Origin: Ilumatobacteraceae bacterium
Lineage (GTDB): Bacteria > Actinomycetota > Acidimicrobiia > Acidimicrobiales > Ilumatobacteraceae
Assembly (NCBI GenBank): GCA_030727685.1
Contig: JANRBC010000096.1
Location: 1 to 18,711, forward strand
Direction of reading: 5' to 3'
Length of the DNA: 18,711 bases
Positions 7,596 to 15,325 of the stretch are shown here, one piece after another (position 1 is the first letter of the stretch; every line of letters starts with the position of its first letter). Both the position numbers and the translations under genes were made by a program. Under the pieces are notes generated by a model. It ran no database searches. It was not told the DNA's origin and was given only the letters and a program-made list of their open reading frames with translations.

Positions 7596-8585
7596 TTATT
7601 TACTACTCAGAAAACCAATTGATTTTTGAGCGCGGGCAAGTGTTGCGCTTGCAACGACTTGGGCGCGATCGTTGCCTTTATGTATAAGCCGCATCAATTC
7701 GGCTTTATCACCCAGTAGTTCGTTGTATCGCTTTTGAATTGGGGCAAGCATCGCGATAACGGCGTCGGCGCTGGCCGATTTCAAATCGCCGTAACGGGTG
7801 TAACTTTCAGCAGTCTTTTGTGGTGTTGAGTTAGTTGTGGCTGCCAAAATTTCGAGCAGGTTTGCCACGCCGGGCTTACGCTCACGATCAAACACAACTT
7901 CAGAGTCGCTGTCGGTAACCGCACGCTTGAACTTTTTTTCAATTTTCGATGGTTCATCGAGCATATAAATAACCCCAGAATCGTCATCGCCTGATTTCGA
8001 CATCTTGGATGTTGGACTTTGAAGATCCATCACACGAGCGCCACTTGCTGGTGTCACAGCTTTCGGAATTACGAATGTTTCACCGAACCGATGATTGAAC
8101 CGAATTGCGATATCACGAGTAATTTCAATGTGCTGACGTTGGTCGTCGCCAACCGGCACCTCGTTGGCATCGTAAAGCAAAATATCGGCAGCCTGTAAAG
8201 CCGGGTAGGTAAAGAGGCCAGCAGAGACGAACTCGGCTTCGCGTTTTGCTGATTTGTCTTTGAATTGAGTCATTCGACTCAGTTCGCCAAACGAAACAGT
8301 GCACTCCATAATCCACCCAAGCTGACTGTGCTCAGCTATGTGGCTCTGAACGAAGACGGTTGCGACATCAGGGTCTAGGCCGACGGCAAAGAGCATCGCT
8401 GCAAGCTGCAGTGTATTTGTGCCTATCAAGCCTGGCTTTTCTGTAACGGTCAGCGCGTGCAGGTCGACTATGCCGTGAAATACATCAGCCTTGTGCTGGC
8501 CTGCAACCCAAGTTCGCAATGCACCGAGGTAATTGCCGAGGTGCACTTCGCCAGTGGGCTGAATGCAAGACAGAACTCGAGTCAT
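7596..8585 (-). CDS. trpS: Tryptophanyl-tRNA synthetase
   Basis: Charges tRNA-Trp with tryptophan in the cytosol. The 329-aa class I synthetase shows the HIGH-type motif in PTGEVHLGNYLG (10-21, with HLGN at 15-18), PVGDDQRQH (144-152) for tryptophan/ATP contacts, and the signature loop KMSKS at 194-198. Length is typical (about 330 aa). The ATG start at 8585 has AAGG (complement of 8593-8596) seven bases upstream. It is the only minus-strand gene inside the conserved block, sitting between the HD gene (convergent, one base apart) and scpA (divergent, about 50 bases). Its insertion there is unlike the mycobacterial order and suggests a local rearrangement in this lineage. No hairpin terminator is visible at its 3' end, so transcripts from both sides probably run into each other. 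Confidence 0.97.
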   Translation of the reverse strand: MTRVLSCIQPTGEVHLGNYLGALRTWVAGQHKADVFHGIVDLHALTVTEKPGLIGTNTLQLAAMLFAVGLDPDVATVFVQSHIAEHSQLGWIMECTVSFGELSRMTQFKDKSAKREAEFVSAGLFTYPALQAADILLYDANEVPVGDDQRQHIEITRDIAIRFNHRFGETFVIPKAVTPASGARVMDLQSPTSKMSKSGDDDSGVIYMLDEPSKIEKKFKRAVTDSDSEVVFDRERKPGVANLLEILAATTNSTPQKTAESYTRYGDLKSASADAVIAMLAPIQKRYNELLGDKAELMRLIHKGNDRAQVVASATLARAQKSIGFLSSK

Positions 8586-8639
8586 ATTTCAACCTTAGTT
8601 GCCGACATTGAAAGGCGTGGGGAGGTAATCTCGCAGGTG

Positions 8640-9407
8640 ATGAAATACGCAGTTTCTACGCCGACATTTGATGGCCCGTTTGAATTGCTTTTGCATCTCA
8701 TTTTGAAAGAAGAAGTTGATATTCACGAAGTTTCGTTGTCGAATATTGTCACGGCTTATCTTGACGAAGTCGCCAAGATGCAGACCATGGATCTCGACTT
8801 AGCGACTGAGTTTTTGTTGATTGCTGCGACACTTATTGAGCTCAAGACCAGGCGACTGTTGCCCGGCAAAGACGACGGTGACCTGGACGACGAGTTGGCT
8901 TTGTGGGAAGAGCGAGATTTACTGTTGGCGCGGTTGCTTGATTGCAAGACTTTTAAAGATGTCGCAACTGTTTTCAGTGACTTAGTAAGTCGGGCAGACC
9001 TGAGTTTTCCGCGGATGGCAGGGCCAGAAGAGCGCTTCGCATCGTTGATGCCAGACCTGCTTGAAGGCGTCAGCCCATTGCGAGTGCAAAGAGCATTTAT
9101 GCGGGCGACTGCACCAAAAGCGCCGAAGGTAATCGGGTTAGAGCACGTCGCACCGATTCGTGCGAGTGTTGCCGAGGCGATCATTGCTGTCGCTGATTAC
9201 GCGCGTCAGGCAGGGCGCACGACATTTCGCAATATTGTTGATGGCATCACCGACAAGATTGAAGTCGTAGTTCGATTTTTGGCGATACTCGAGCTTTATA
9301 AACAAGGTCGTGTCGAACTTGAGCAGGTGCGTAGGTTTGGCGACATTGAAGTTGTGTGGTTAGGCATTGACGATGAGTCAATCACGATAGATAACTACGA
9401 GGGATAA
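8640..9407 (+). CDS. scpA: Segregation and condensation protein A (ScpA, kleisin)
   Basis: Kleisin subunit of the bacterial condensin SMC-ScpA-ScpB, which compacts and segregates the chromosome. The 255-aa protein starts with FDGPFELLLHLILKEEVDIHE, matching the N-terminal SMC-neck-binding helices of the family, then ATEFLLIAATLIELKTRRLLP. It ends with the winged-helix region (VVRFLAILELYKQGRVELEQ) that contacts the SMC head. The frame is open from 8457 inside trpS, but family similarity begins at the ATG at 8640; a GTG at 8637 is an equally possible start. A strong GGAGG (8621-8625) lies 11 bases before the GTG and 14 before the ATG. It is followed by scpB after 3 bases, as in most Actinobacteria and Firmicutes. 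The usual ParA upstream partner is missing. Confidence 0.95.
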   Translation: MKYAVSTPTFDGPFELLLHLILKEEVDIHEVSLSNIVTAYLDEVAKMQTMDLDLATEFLLIAATLIELKTRRLLPGKDDGDLDDELALWEERDLLLARLLDCKTFKDVATVFSDLVSRADLSFPRMAGPEERFASLMPDLLEGVSPLRVQRAFMRATAPKAPKVIGLEHVAPIRASVAEAIIAVADYARQAGRTTFRNIVDGITDKIEVVVRFLAILELYKQGRVELEQVRRFGDIEVVWLGIDDESITIDNYEG

Positions 9408-9410
9408 CAG

Positions 9411-10019
9411 ATGAGCAAAGATGAACCGAACTTAGACCCAGAGACCGTACGTGCGCTCGAAGCGATTTTGATGGTCGCAATGGAGCCTGTTGCACCCGCA
9501 CTCTTGGCGCAGCTTCTTGAGATTTCTCAAGCGACTGTTGAGTCTTTGTGCGAACGCTTGGCGACAACTTATGAAAGCGCAGGGCACGGCTTTCAGCTTG
9601 TCAAAGTCGCGGGCGGATTTCGTTTTCAGTCGCACCCAGATCTAGCACCATATGTCGAGCGTTTTGTCTTAGACGGCCAACAAGCACGAGTCTCGTCAGC
9701 GGCGCTCGAGACTTTGGCGGTCATTGCTTATAAACAACCACTGTCACGTTCACAAATTGCCGCCATTCGAGGCGTTGACCCCGAAGCAGTAATGCGAACT
9801 CTTCAGGCACGTGGTTACATCACCGAAGTTCAACGCGATGATGGCCCAGGGCAGGCAGTTCTTTTCGGCACTACGCCGTTATTTCTAGAACGGCTTGGCA
9901 TTGCCTCGCTCGACGATTTGCCGAGCATTGCCGATTTCGTTCCCGATGCGAGTGTTGTCGAAACTCTTGAGCGCAGTTTGCGAGTCGTGCCCGAAGACCC
10001 AACGACGCCAGAGCAATAA
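9411..10019 (+). CDS. scpB: Segregation and condensation protein B (ScpB)
   Basis: Winged-helix dimer that binds the kleisin ScpA and completes the SMC condensin. The 202-aa protein has two tandem winged-helix domains: the first around VRALEAILMVAMEPVAPALL, the second around SSAALETLAVIAYKQPLSRSQIA, followed by the family-typical DPEAVMRTLQARGYITEV and a TTPLFLERLGI segment. A poorly conserved acidic tail follows. The ATG start is three bases after the scpA stop, so the two are certainly co-transcribed and likely translationally coupled. The next gene, rluB, starts 19 bases later, matching the conserved scpA-scpB-rluB arrangement. Confidence 0.96.
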   Translation: MSKDEPNLDPETVRALEAILMVAMEPVAPALLAQLLEISQATVESLCERLATTYESAGHGFQLVKVAGGFRFQSHPDLAPYVERFVLDGQQARVSSAALETLAVIAYKQPLSRSQIAAIRGVDPEAVMRTLQARGYITEVQRDDGPGQAVLFGTTPLFLERLGIASLDDLPSIADFVPDASVVETLERSLRVVPEDPTTPEQ

Positions 10020-10038
10020 AAGCAAACACTGACTCTCG

Positions 10039-10800
10039 ATGTCTGATGAAATTGCGTTTGGTGCATCAGGCGAAATTGCAAATGACGAGGGCGAGCGCCT
10101 ACAGAAAGTTTTAGCACGAGTCGGATGGGGCTCGCGTCGCGAGTGCGAGATTTTGATTGACGATGGGCGAGTCAAGGTAAACGGCGAAGTTGCCATCTTG
10201 GGTCGTCGAGTCAAAACCCAGACCGACAAAGTTGAAGTTGACGGTGTCGCGATCGGAGTTGCACCGGGGCTGGTTTACTACTTGTTGAATAAACCTGTTG
10301 ATGTGATAGTTACGGCGAAAGACACTCACGGTCGGCAAACAGTGATTGAACTTGTACCGCTTGAGCCAAGAGTGTTTCCAGTGGGTCGTCTTGACGCTGA
10401 TACCGAGGGCTTGTTGATCTTGACTAACGATGGCGAGTTGGGTCATCGATTGACGCATCCGAGTTTCGGTATAGAAAAGGAGTACCTGGCTCATGTTCAA
10501 TGCGGCCAAAATGGCGTCAGCGAATCTGCATTAAAGAAATTGCGAGATGGTGTTGAATTAGACGATGGCGTTACTTCGCCCGCAGAAGTAGGGCAATTGC
10601 AAACTGGTGTGTTGCGAATAGTGATTCACGAAGGACGCAATCGTCAGGTTCGGCGTATGTGTGACGCGGTCGGCTATCCAGTTGAGCGTTTGGTTCGCGT
10701 GCGAATTGGGCCAATTGTCGATCGCACGCTTGCGCCAGGCAAATGGCGACATCTGACAACGAGCGAAGTCGTTGAGTTAAATCAGGCCACTACAAACTGA
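10039..10800 (+). CDS. rluB: RluB/RsuA-family 23S rRNA pseudouridine synthase
   Basis: Isomerises a uridine in rRNA to pseudouridine, probably in 23S rRNA as for RluB. The 253-aa protein has an N-terminal S4 RNA-binding domain (RLQKVLARVGWGSRRECE, about residues 20-37, to about 75). The catalytic domain contains YYLLNKPVDVIVT (80-92), the motif VGRLDADTEGLLILTNDG with catalytic Asp119, and the closing motif EGRNRQVRRMCDAVGYPV. The first 17 residues are acidic and not conserved in the family. The ATG at 10039 is the first start in the frame after scpB; no strong ribosome binding site precedes it. Assignment to RluB rather than RluE or RsuA rests on the scpB neighbour and the S4 domain. In M. 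tuberculosis the next genes are cmk and der; here they are replaced by tyrA and aroA. Confidence 0.92.
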   Translation: MSDEIAFGASGEIANDEGERLQKVLARVGWGSRRECEILIDDGRVKVNGEVAILGRRVKTQTDKVEVDGVAIGVAPGLVYYLLNKPVDVIVTAKDTHGRQTVIELVPLEPRVFPVGRLDADTEGLLILTNDGELGHRLTHPSFGIEKEYLAHVQCGQNGVSESALKKLRDGVELDDGVTSPAEVGQLQTGVLRIVIHEGRNRQVRRMCDAVGYPVERLVRVRIGPIVDRTLAPGKWRHLTTSEVVELNQATTN

Positions 10801-10817
10801 CTCAACGGTAGAATTTG

Positions 10818-11882
10818 ATGGTGACTACACGTAGAGCGAACGTTCTCGGTCTTGGATTGATTGGCGGCTCGCTGGCTTTAGCAATGGCGAAACACGGTTT
10901 TACTGTTTCTGGTAGCGATGCAAATAGCGAAGTTGAGCAGTCGGCGTTGGCGCGAGGGGTGATTGGTGCTATCGGTATTGATCCGCTGGCTGAAATTAGT
11001 TTTATCGCGACGCCTGTTAGTTCGATACCAGATCAAGCCAAACTGGCGTTGTCAAAAACAAAAGGCATCGTCACCGATGTGGGCGGGGTGAAGTCTTCTG
11101 TAGTTAATTCGGTTTCTGACGCACGCTTTATTGGTGGGCACCCGATGGCGGGCAGTGAATTGGCTGGCCTTGATGGTGCTGATGATGCATTGTTTGACGG
11201 CGCTGTTTGGGTTTTGACACCATCGGCGCAGTCTTCTGACGAAAGTTTCGAAAGTTTGGCAAAGATTATTCGCACACTCGGTGCAGAAATTGTCGTTCTT
11301 GATGCAGAGCGTCACGATCGATTAGTTGCTGTTGTTAGTCATCTGCCGCACTTGACCGCGGCTACTTTGATGGGCTTAGCGCATCTAACTGCTGAAGAGC
11401 ACGTGGCGGTTTTGCGCTTGGCCGCTGGTGGCTTTCGCGACATGACTCGAGTTGCGTCAGGTTTGCCACAAATTTGGATTGACATCTGCCGCGAGAATCG
11501 CGTGGCGATTTTAGATGCACTAGACGGCATGATCTCTGGTCTCACCGAAATGCGCGGCATAGTTGAGTCGCAAGATAACCAGGCATTGCTGGCACGCTTG
11601 TCAACTGCGCGCAACGCGCGAGCGAACTTGCCAGGTCGAGTACACGAATTGATGGACGTCTGTGAAGTGCGAGTGCCAATACCTGATCGTTCTGGCGCCG
11701 CGGCTGAGATCTTTACTTTGGCCGCCGACCTTGGTGTGAACATCGCGAATTTCGAAGTTTCGCATTCGGTTGAAGGCGATCGCGGCATTCTCGTGCTGAT
11801 AATCGATAAAGCGAGTGCTGAAATGTTTCGCGGGGGTTTAATGGCGCGAAAGTTTCGTCCAAGTATTCAAACCGTGGCATGA
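10818..11882 (+). CDS. tyrA: Prephenate dehydrogenase with C-terminal ACT domain
   Basis: Oxidatively decarboxylates prephenate to 4-hydroxyphenylpyruvate for tyrosine synthesis, using NAD(P). The 354-aa protein begins with the dinucleotide-binding motif GLGLIGGS (11-18) and Asp33 region (VSGSD). It then shows TDVGGVKSSV and the family motif FIGGHPMAGSE, and the helical C-terminal domain with HLPHLTAATLMGLA. From about residue 280, VRVPIPDRSGAAAEIF and LGVNIANFEV are an ACT domain, which often binds tyrosine as feedback inhibitor. TTG (10815), ATG (10818) and GTG (10821) are consecutive; ATG is preferred. The ribosome binding site is weak (GGTAG at 10807). Eighteen bases or fewer separate it from rluB, and its stop overlaps aroA as ATGA, so both aromatic-pathway genes are coupled. 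Feedback control is inferred from the ACT domain. Confidence 0.93.
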   Translation: MVTTRRANVLGLGLIGGSLALAMAKHGFTVSGSDANSEVEQSALARGVIGAIGIDPLAEISFIATPVSSIPDQAKLALSKTKGIVTDVGGVKSSVVNSVSDARFIGGHPMAGSELAGLDGADDALFDGAVWVLTPSAQSSDESFESLAKIIRTLGAEIVVLDAERHDRLVAVVSHLPHLTAATLMGLAHLTAEEHVAVLRLAAGGFRDMTRVASGLPQIWIDICRENRVAILDALDGMISGLTEMRGIVESQDNQALLARLSTARNARANLPGRVHELMDVCEVRVPIPDRSGAAAEIFTLAADLGVNIANFEVSHSVEGDRGILVLIIDKASAEMFRGGLMARKFRPSIQTVA

Positions 11883-13132
11883 CAACTCGAGGTAGCGGCA
11901 ACTTAGTTTCGGTACCAGGGTCAAAGTCAATTGCTAATCGTGCTCTGATCTGTGCGGCTCTTGCAAGGTCTGAATCTGTAATTTCAAATTGCGCACCTGG
12001 TGACGACACCGAGGCGATGATTGATGCACTTCGAATTTTAGGTGTCGGCATCGAACGAAACGCCGACAAGGTTCGTGTATCTGGAACTCTGAATCTTGAA
12101 GCCACTCATGAATTGCAACTGAACGCAAAGTTGGCTGGCACCACATCACGGTTTTTAACCGCACTATGCAGTTTGCGCGCAGGCACAACAACAATTGATG
12201 GCGATGCAACGTTGCGAATGAGACCGATGCTGGATCTGCACAACGCACTTGGCGATCTTGGTGCTCGAGTGTCACCGGTCAATAACGACGGATATTTGCC
12301 TGTTCGGGTTTGTAGGGGCGACCAATGGAAAGCAAAGGTTGCTGTAAGTGCGACTATGTCGAGTCAGTTCACGAGTGGGCTGATGATGATTGCGCCACGG
12401 TTGCCTTCGGGGCTTGAAATCGTGCTGAGCCAAGAAGTTGTCTCGCGTGGCTATATCGAAATGACGGTCGGGGTGATGCGTGCGTTCGGTGTAAACACAG
12501 ATTTTTCTGGCAATCAGATTTGGGTCAGTCCGGGCGAGTATCAAGGCACCAATTTCACTGTTGAGCCAGATGCATCGTCGGCAAGTTATCCACTTGGTGC
12601 AGTGGCAATAAGCGGCGGATCGGTGACAATCGAGGGGTTATCGCGCAACAGCCTGCAAGGCGATGTTGAGTTTGTTGACTTACTGGCGCGTATGGGCTGC
12701 GATGTGAGTGAGAGTCATGAGGGCTTGAAACTGAGTCGCCAAAAAGAAAGACCCTTGCGGGGAATTGAAGTGGATATGTCCCAAATCAGTGATTGCGTGC
12801 CAACTTTGGCAGTTGTGGCGATGTTTGCCGAGACACCAACGCAAATCAGCGGGGTTGGATTTATTCGCACCAAAGAGAGCGATCGAATCGGAGATTTGAT
12901 CGGCGAGTTGCGTAAATTGGGGGCAAATATTAGCGAAACTCATGATGGCATGGTGATAGCGCCCGCATCGCTACATGGGGCAAGCCTTGAGACGCATCAT
13001 GATCACCGGCTAGCGATGGCTTTTGCACTGATTCAGCGCGAAGTCGATGGTGTGGTTATCAACAACCCCGAAGTCGTGAGCAAGAGTTGGCCGAACTATT
13101 TTGATACTTTGCGCTCGTTTTATAAATCGTAA
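11879..13132 (+). CDS. aroA: 3-phosphoshikimate 1-carboxyvinyltransferase (EPSP synthase)
   Basis: Condenses shikimate 3-phosphate with phosphoenolpyruvate to form EPSP, the sixth step of the shikimate pathway. The 417-aa protein shows the substrate-binding start PGSKSIANRALI with Lys16, Ser17 and Arg21, then LAGTTSRFLTAL, the SATMSSQFTSGLMM segment, DMSQISDCVPTLAV with the catalytic Asp region, KESDRIGDL (Lys332, Glu333, Asp335, Arg336) and HHDHRLAMAFAL (373-384). All key residues appear intact and the length is near the family norm (about 425-450). The ATG overlaps the tyrA stop, so the enzymes of two steps of the same pathway are translationally coupled. The gene is followed by a 82-base region with a separate promoter. 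In many bacteria cmk follows aroA; it does not here. Confidence 0.96.
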   Translation: MTTRGSGNLVSVPGSKSIANRALICAALARSESVISNCAPGDDTEAMIDALRILGVGIERNADKVRVSGTLNLEATHELQLNAKLAGTTSRFLTALCSLRAGTTTIDGDATLRMRPMLDLHNALGDLGARVSPVNNDGYLPVRVCRGDQWKAKVAVSATMSSQFTSGLMMIAPRLPSGLEIVLSQEVVSRGYIEMTVGVMRAFGVNTDFSGNQIWVSPGEYQGTNFTVEPDASSASYPLGAVAISGGSVTIEGLSRNSLQGDVEFVDLLARMGCDVSESHEGLKLSRQKERPLRGIEVDMSQISDCVPTLAVVAMFAETPTQISGVGFIRTKESDRIGDLIGELRKLGANISETHDGMVIAPASLHGASLETHHDHRLAMAFALIQREVDGVVINNPEVVSKSWPNYFDTLRSFYKS

Positions 13133-13157
13133 ATCGTTCTTTTCGAGGCGAATAATC

Positions 13158-13206
13158 GTCGCCAGCGGCGACTGTGTTCTATAATCGGCTCTTGACGAAA
13201 AAGGAG
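13158..13206 (+). promoter_or_regulatory. Probable promoter with upstream palindrome for the phosphoribosyltransferase gene
   Basis: A perfect TATAAT (13180-13185) lies about 30 bases before the start codon of the next gene. Eight bases upstream of it is a perfect dyad, GTCGCC-AGC-GGCGAC (13158-13172), which covers the place where a -35 box would lie; no TTGACA-like hexamer is visible there. An AAGGAG ribosome binding site (13201-13206) follows, 8 bases before the TTG at 13215. The dyad is not followed by a T-run and so is a poor aroA terminator. An operator at the -35 position is a possible reading, by inference. Confidence 0.55.
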
Positions 13207-13214
13207 TTTTGGTT

Positions 13215-13712
13215 TTGACACAAGTACGCGAGATTATGACTTGGGAGTCTTTCGGTGTAGCAAGTCGCGAATTGGCGATGAAGGTAGCTAAAGATGGCTA
13301 TGAACCAGACATTATTTTGGCGATTGCACGTGGCGGATTGATGGCTGCTGGTGCACTCGGGTATGCACTCTCGGTGAAAAATACCTACACGCTTAATGTC
13401 GAGTTCTACACGGGTGTTGACGAGAGACTACCGATACCAATTGTTTTGCCGCCGGTACCAAATTTGGTTGATCTGAAAGATTCGCGCATATTGATTGTCG
13501 ATGATGTCGCTGACACTGGTCATACTTTAAAACTCGTAAATGATTTCTGTCATGGCCAAGTAAAAGAGTCACGAATTGCGGTGCTTTATGAAAAGCCACA
13601 TTCAATTGTCAAGTGTGAATATGTTTGGAAGATGACCAACGAATGGATCAACTTTCCGTGGAGCGATAAAGAACCCGTGGCGAAACGGGCTTTCGACGTT
13701 CGCGACGCCTGA
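13215..13712 (+). CDS. Purine-type phosphoribosyltransferase (Gpt/XGPRT-like)
   Basis: Predicted to transfer phosphoribosyl from PRPP to a free base, most likely a 6-oxopurine such as xanthine, guanine or hypoxanthine, for nucleotide salvage. The 165-aa type I PRTase has the early segment ILAIARGGLMAAG, and the PRPP-binding loop LIVDDVADTGHTL (93-105) with the acidic pair Asp96-Asp97. The C-terminal hood includes YEKPHS and WINFPWSDKEP, a pattern I associate with Gpt-like PRTases; the precise base is not certain. The start is decided by spacing: AAGGAG (13201-13206) is 8 bases from the TTG at 13215 but only 2 from the TTG at 13209. It stands alone with its own promoter and converges with the FAD oxidoreductase gene across 17 bases. 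Confidence 0.85.
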   Translation: MTQVREIMTWESFGVASRELAMKVAKDGYEPDIILAIARGGLMAAGALGYALSVKNTYTLNVEFYTGVDERLPIPIVLPPVPNLVDLKDSRILIVDDVADTGHTLKLVNDFCHGQVKESRIAVLYEKPHSIVKCEYVWKMTNEWINFPWSDKEPVAKRAFDVRDA

Positions 13713-13729
13713 TTTCTGCTTTTTAGTTT

Positions 13730-15292
13730 CTACTGATTCAAAATAGTCAGCGCTGCGTTTTTGCCGCTTGCGCCCCATACGCCGGCGCCAGGAAATGTTG
13801 CAGCACCCGTCAGAAAGAGACCTTTAATTGGGGTTCGATACCGGGTTAGTTCTGGCTGTGAATTGAGTAGTGCCGCTAGCGGGCCGCCGCTGAAACTCGT
13901 GGCGTGACCTTTCGGCAAGAAAAATTCTGATTCGTAGTGGGCCGGCGTCATGCAACGCCAATCAGCAATCGAATTCAAAAAGCCTGGTTCAACTAATTGT
14001 GAATACTTCTCAAGCCAGCGATAAGGCTCGGCGTTGCTTGTCCATCCACCTTTGAACGAAAACGGTGTGAACAGAGCCTCAAGACTAAATACATGGTCGG
14101 TTGAGTTGGTCATCGACGGGTCAAGAATCGATGGCAAATTGACGAGCATTGCCGGTTGGTCGAGAATCTCGCCACGCGAAATCATTTCGAAGCCGCGATG
14201 TAGCTCTTCAGTGGTTGGCGTGACAATCAATGTCGGTGAGAGAGGTTCGACACCAAGATCGTCGAATAACTTGTTGTCAAGGTTTGTGTATTGCGGTTTG
14301 GCTGTAATGCGGGCATCAATTTTTGATTCGTAACCCTCGTAGAGCGGGGCTGCTCGCCATTTTTCAATCATCGGCTTGGCACTTGAGGGTGGGTTCTTTA
14401 GCCACTTCAAAAACGTGTCGTGTGGGTTGCAGGCCGACACGACGCAATCGGCGAGAATTTCAGTTCCGTCGCTGAGGGCAACACCGCGCACACGAGATCC
14501 TTCACAAAGAATTTGGGCGACTTGTGTATTAGTCATCACGACACCCGAATTCGACTCGATGCTGCGTCGCAGCGAAATTGGCACCATGCCACTTCCACCG
14601 ATTGGTCGACCGACTTTCGAAACATGGCGCATCGCATACGTGAGTGCGCCGAGGCCTGTGCCTGGTGTGTGTGGTGAAACACCCCAAACTGTCGGGCCCG
14701 TGACTAGTGCGGGGCCGATAAGCAATTCAGATTTGAAGTATTTTCTCAGCACCTGAGCCGACGAGAGTCTGCTCCAACGCAACATAGTGGTGACGCCACG
14801 GCCTCGACGTGAAACAACTTTGCCAATCAATGATCGGCGAGTCGGGGGTTGGCTGGCAGCGTCGATGATCATTTCGGCGATTGGCATCGCGTCACGAAGG
14901 TAGGCACGATAGCCATCGACTTCGTCTTTGAAAAAGTGTTTTATGACATCTAATGTTTTGTCGACATCACGAAAGTGAGGCCAAATTCGACGGTCGCTCC
15001 ATGAAGTTGCAAGTTGCGTGGGGTCGACATCGAGATATCTGAGGCCGTGTTTGGCGAGGTCAAGATCTTCGCTAACACCAGTCGTGCGAAAAGTGAGGTG
15101 ATCGCAATTGCAGATGTTGACAGTTACGCCCGAGAAAACCTCGCTTGAGGCTGTGCCACCGACTTCGCTACGAGCCTCAATGACCACAACGCGCTGACCT
15201 GCTTTGGCAAGATACGCCGCGCAGACGAGACCGTTATGACCTCCGCCGACGATAATTGCATCGAATCGTTTTGAGACATCTGCAGTTGCCAC
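13730..15292 (-). CDS. FAD-dependent NAD(P)/FAD oxidoreductase, phytoene desaturase / PYROXD2-like
   Basis: A 520-aa flavoprotein of the amine oxidase / carotenoid desaturase superfamily; the reaction is not known. The N-terminus has the FAD-binding Rossmann motif VGGGHNGLVCAAYLAKAG (15-32) with the ribose-binding Glu39 (VVVIEAR), then the second motif RSEVGGTASSE. Mid-protein is the GGSGMVPISLRRSIE substrate-side region and VVSACNPHDTFLKWL. The C-terminus closes with LTGAATFPGAGVWGASGKNAA split around residues 490-512, the usual final FAD contact. No transmembrane segment or signal peptide is visible. The GTG start at 15292 lies directly before the FAD motif. It is transcribed divergently from the creatininase-family gene, with 33 bases between starts. 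No crtB, crtE or other carotenoid gene is nearby, so a carotenoid role is not supported by context. Confidence 0.85.
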   Translation of the reverse strand: MATADVSKRFDAIIVGGGHNGLVCAAYLAKAGQRVVVIEARSEVGGTASSEVFSGVTVNICNCDHLTFRTTGVSEDLDLAKHGLRYLDVDPTQLATSWSDRRIWPHFRDVDKTLDVIKHFFKDEVDGYRAYLRDAMPIAEMIIDAASQPPTRRSLIGKVVSRRGRGVTTMLRWSRLSSAQVLRKYFKSELLIGPALVTGPTVWGVSPHTPGTGLGALTYAMRHVSKVGRPIGGSGMVPISLRRSIESNSGVVMTNTQVAQILCEGSRVRGVALSDGTEILADCVVSACNPHDTFLKWLKNPPSSAKPMIEKWRAAPLYEGYESKIDARITAKPQYTNLDNKLFDDLGVEPLSPTLIVTPTTEELHRGFEMISRGEILDQPAMLVNLPSILDPSMTNSTDHVFSLEALFTPFSFKGGWTSNAEPYRWLEKYSQLVEPGFLNSIADWRCMTPAHYESEFFLPKGHATSFSGGPLAALLNSQPELTRYRTPIKGLFLTGAATFPGAGVWGASGKNAALTILNQ

Positions 15293-15325
15293 GCTCTATC
15301 TTGCCATTTAGGTAGGGTATTTGTC
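15293..15325. promoter_or_regulatory. Short divergent intergenic region
   Basis: Only 33 bases separate the start codons of the FAD oxidoreductase (minus) and the creatininase-family gene (plus). GGTAGGG (15311-15317) serves as the ribosome binding site of the plus-strand gene, 8 bases before its ATG. There is no room for two complete separate promoters, so each promoter must lie partly inside the opposite gene, and the two genes may be regulated together. No clear -10/-35 pair was identified. Confidence 0.35.

Noticed and set aside
8457..8639. N-terminal extension of scpA into trpS on the opposite strand
   Set aside because: The 61 extra residues overlap the 5' end of trpS and do not resemble ScpA; family similarity begins at the ATG at 8640 and a GGAGG site lies between.
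10809..10814. TAGAAT as a -10 promoter element for tyrA
   Set aside because: It is only 4 bases before the ATG, so transcription would start inside the coding region; the gene is more likely read from the rluB transcript.
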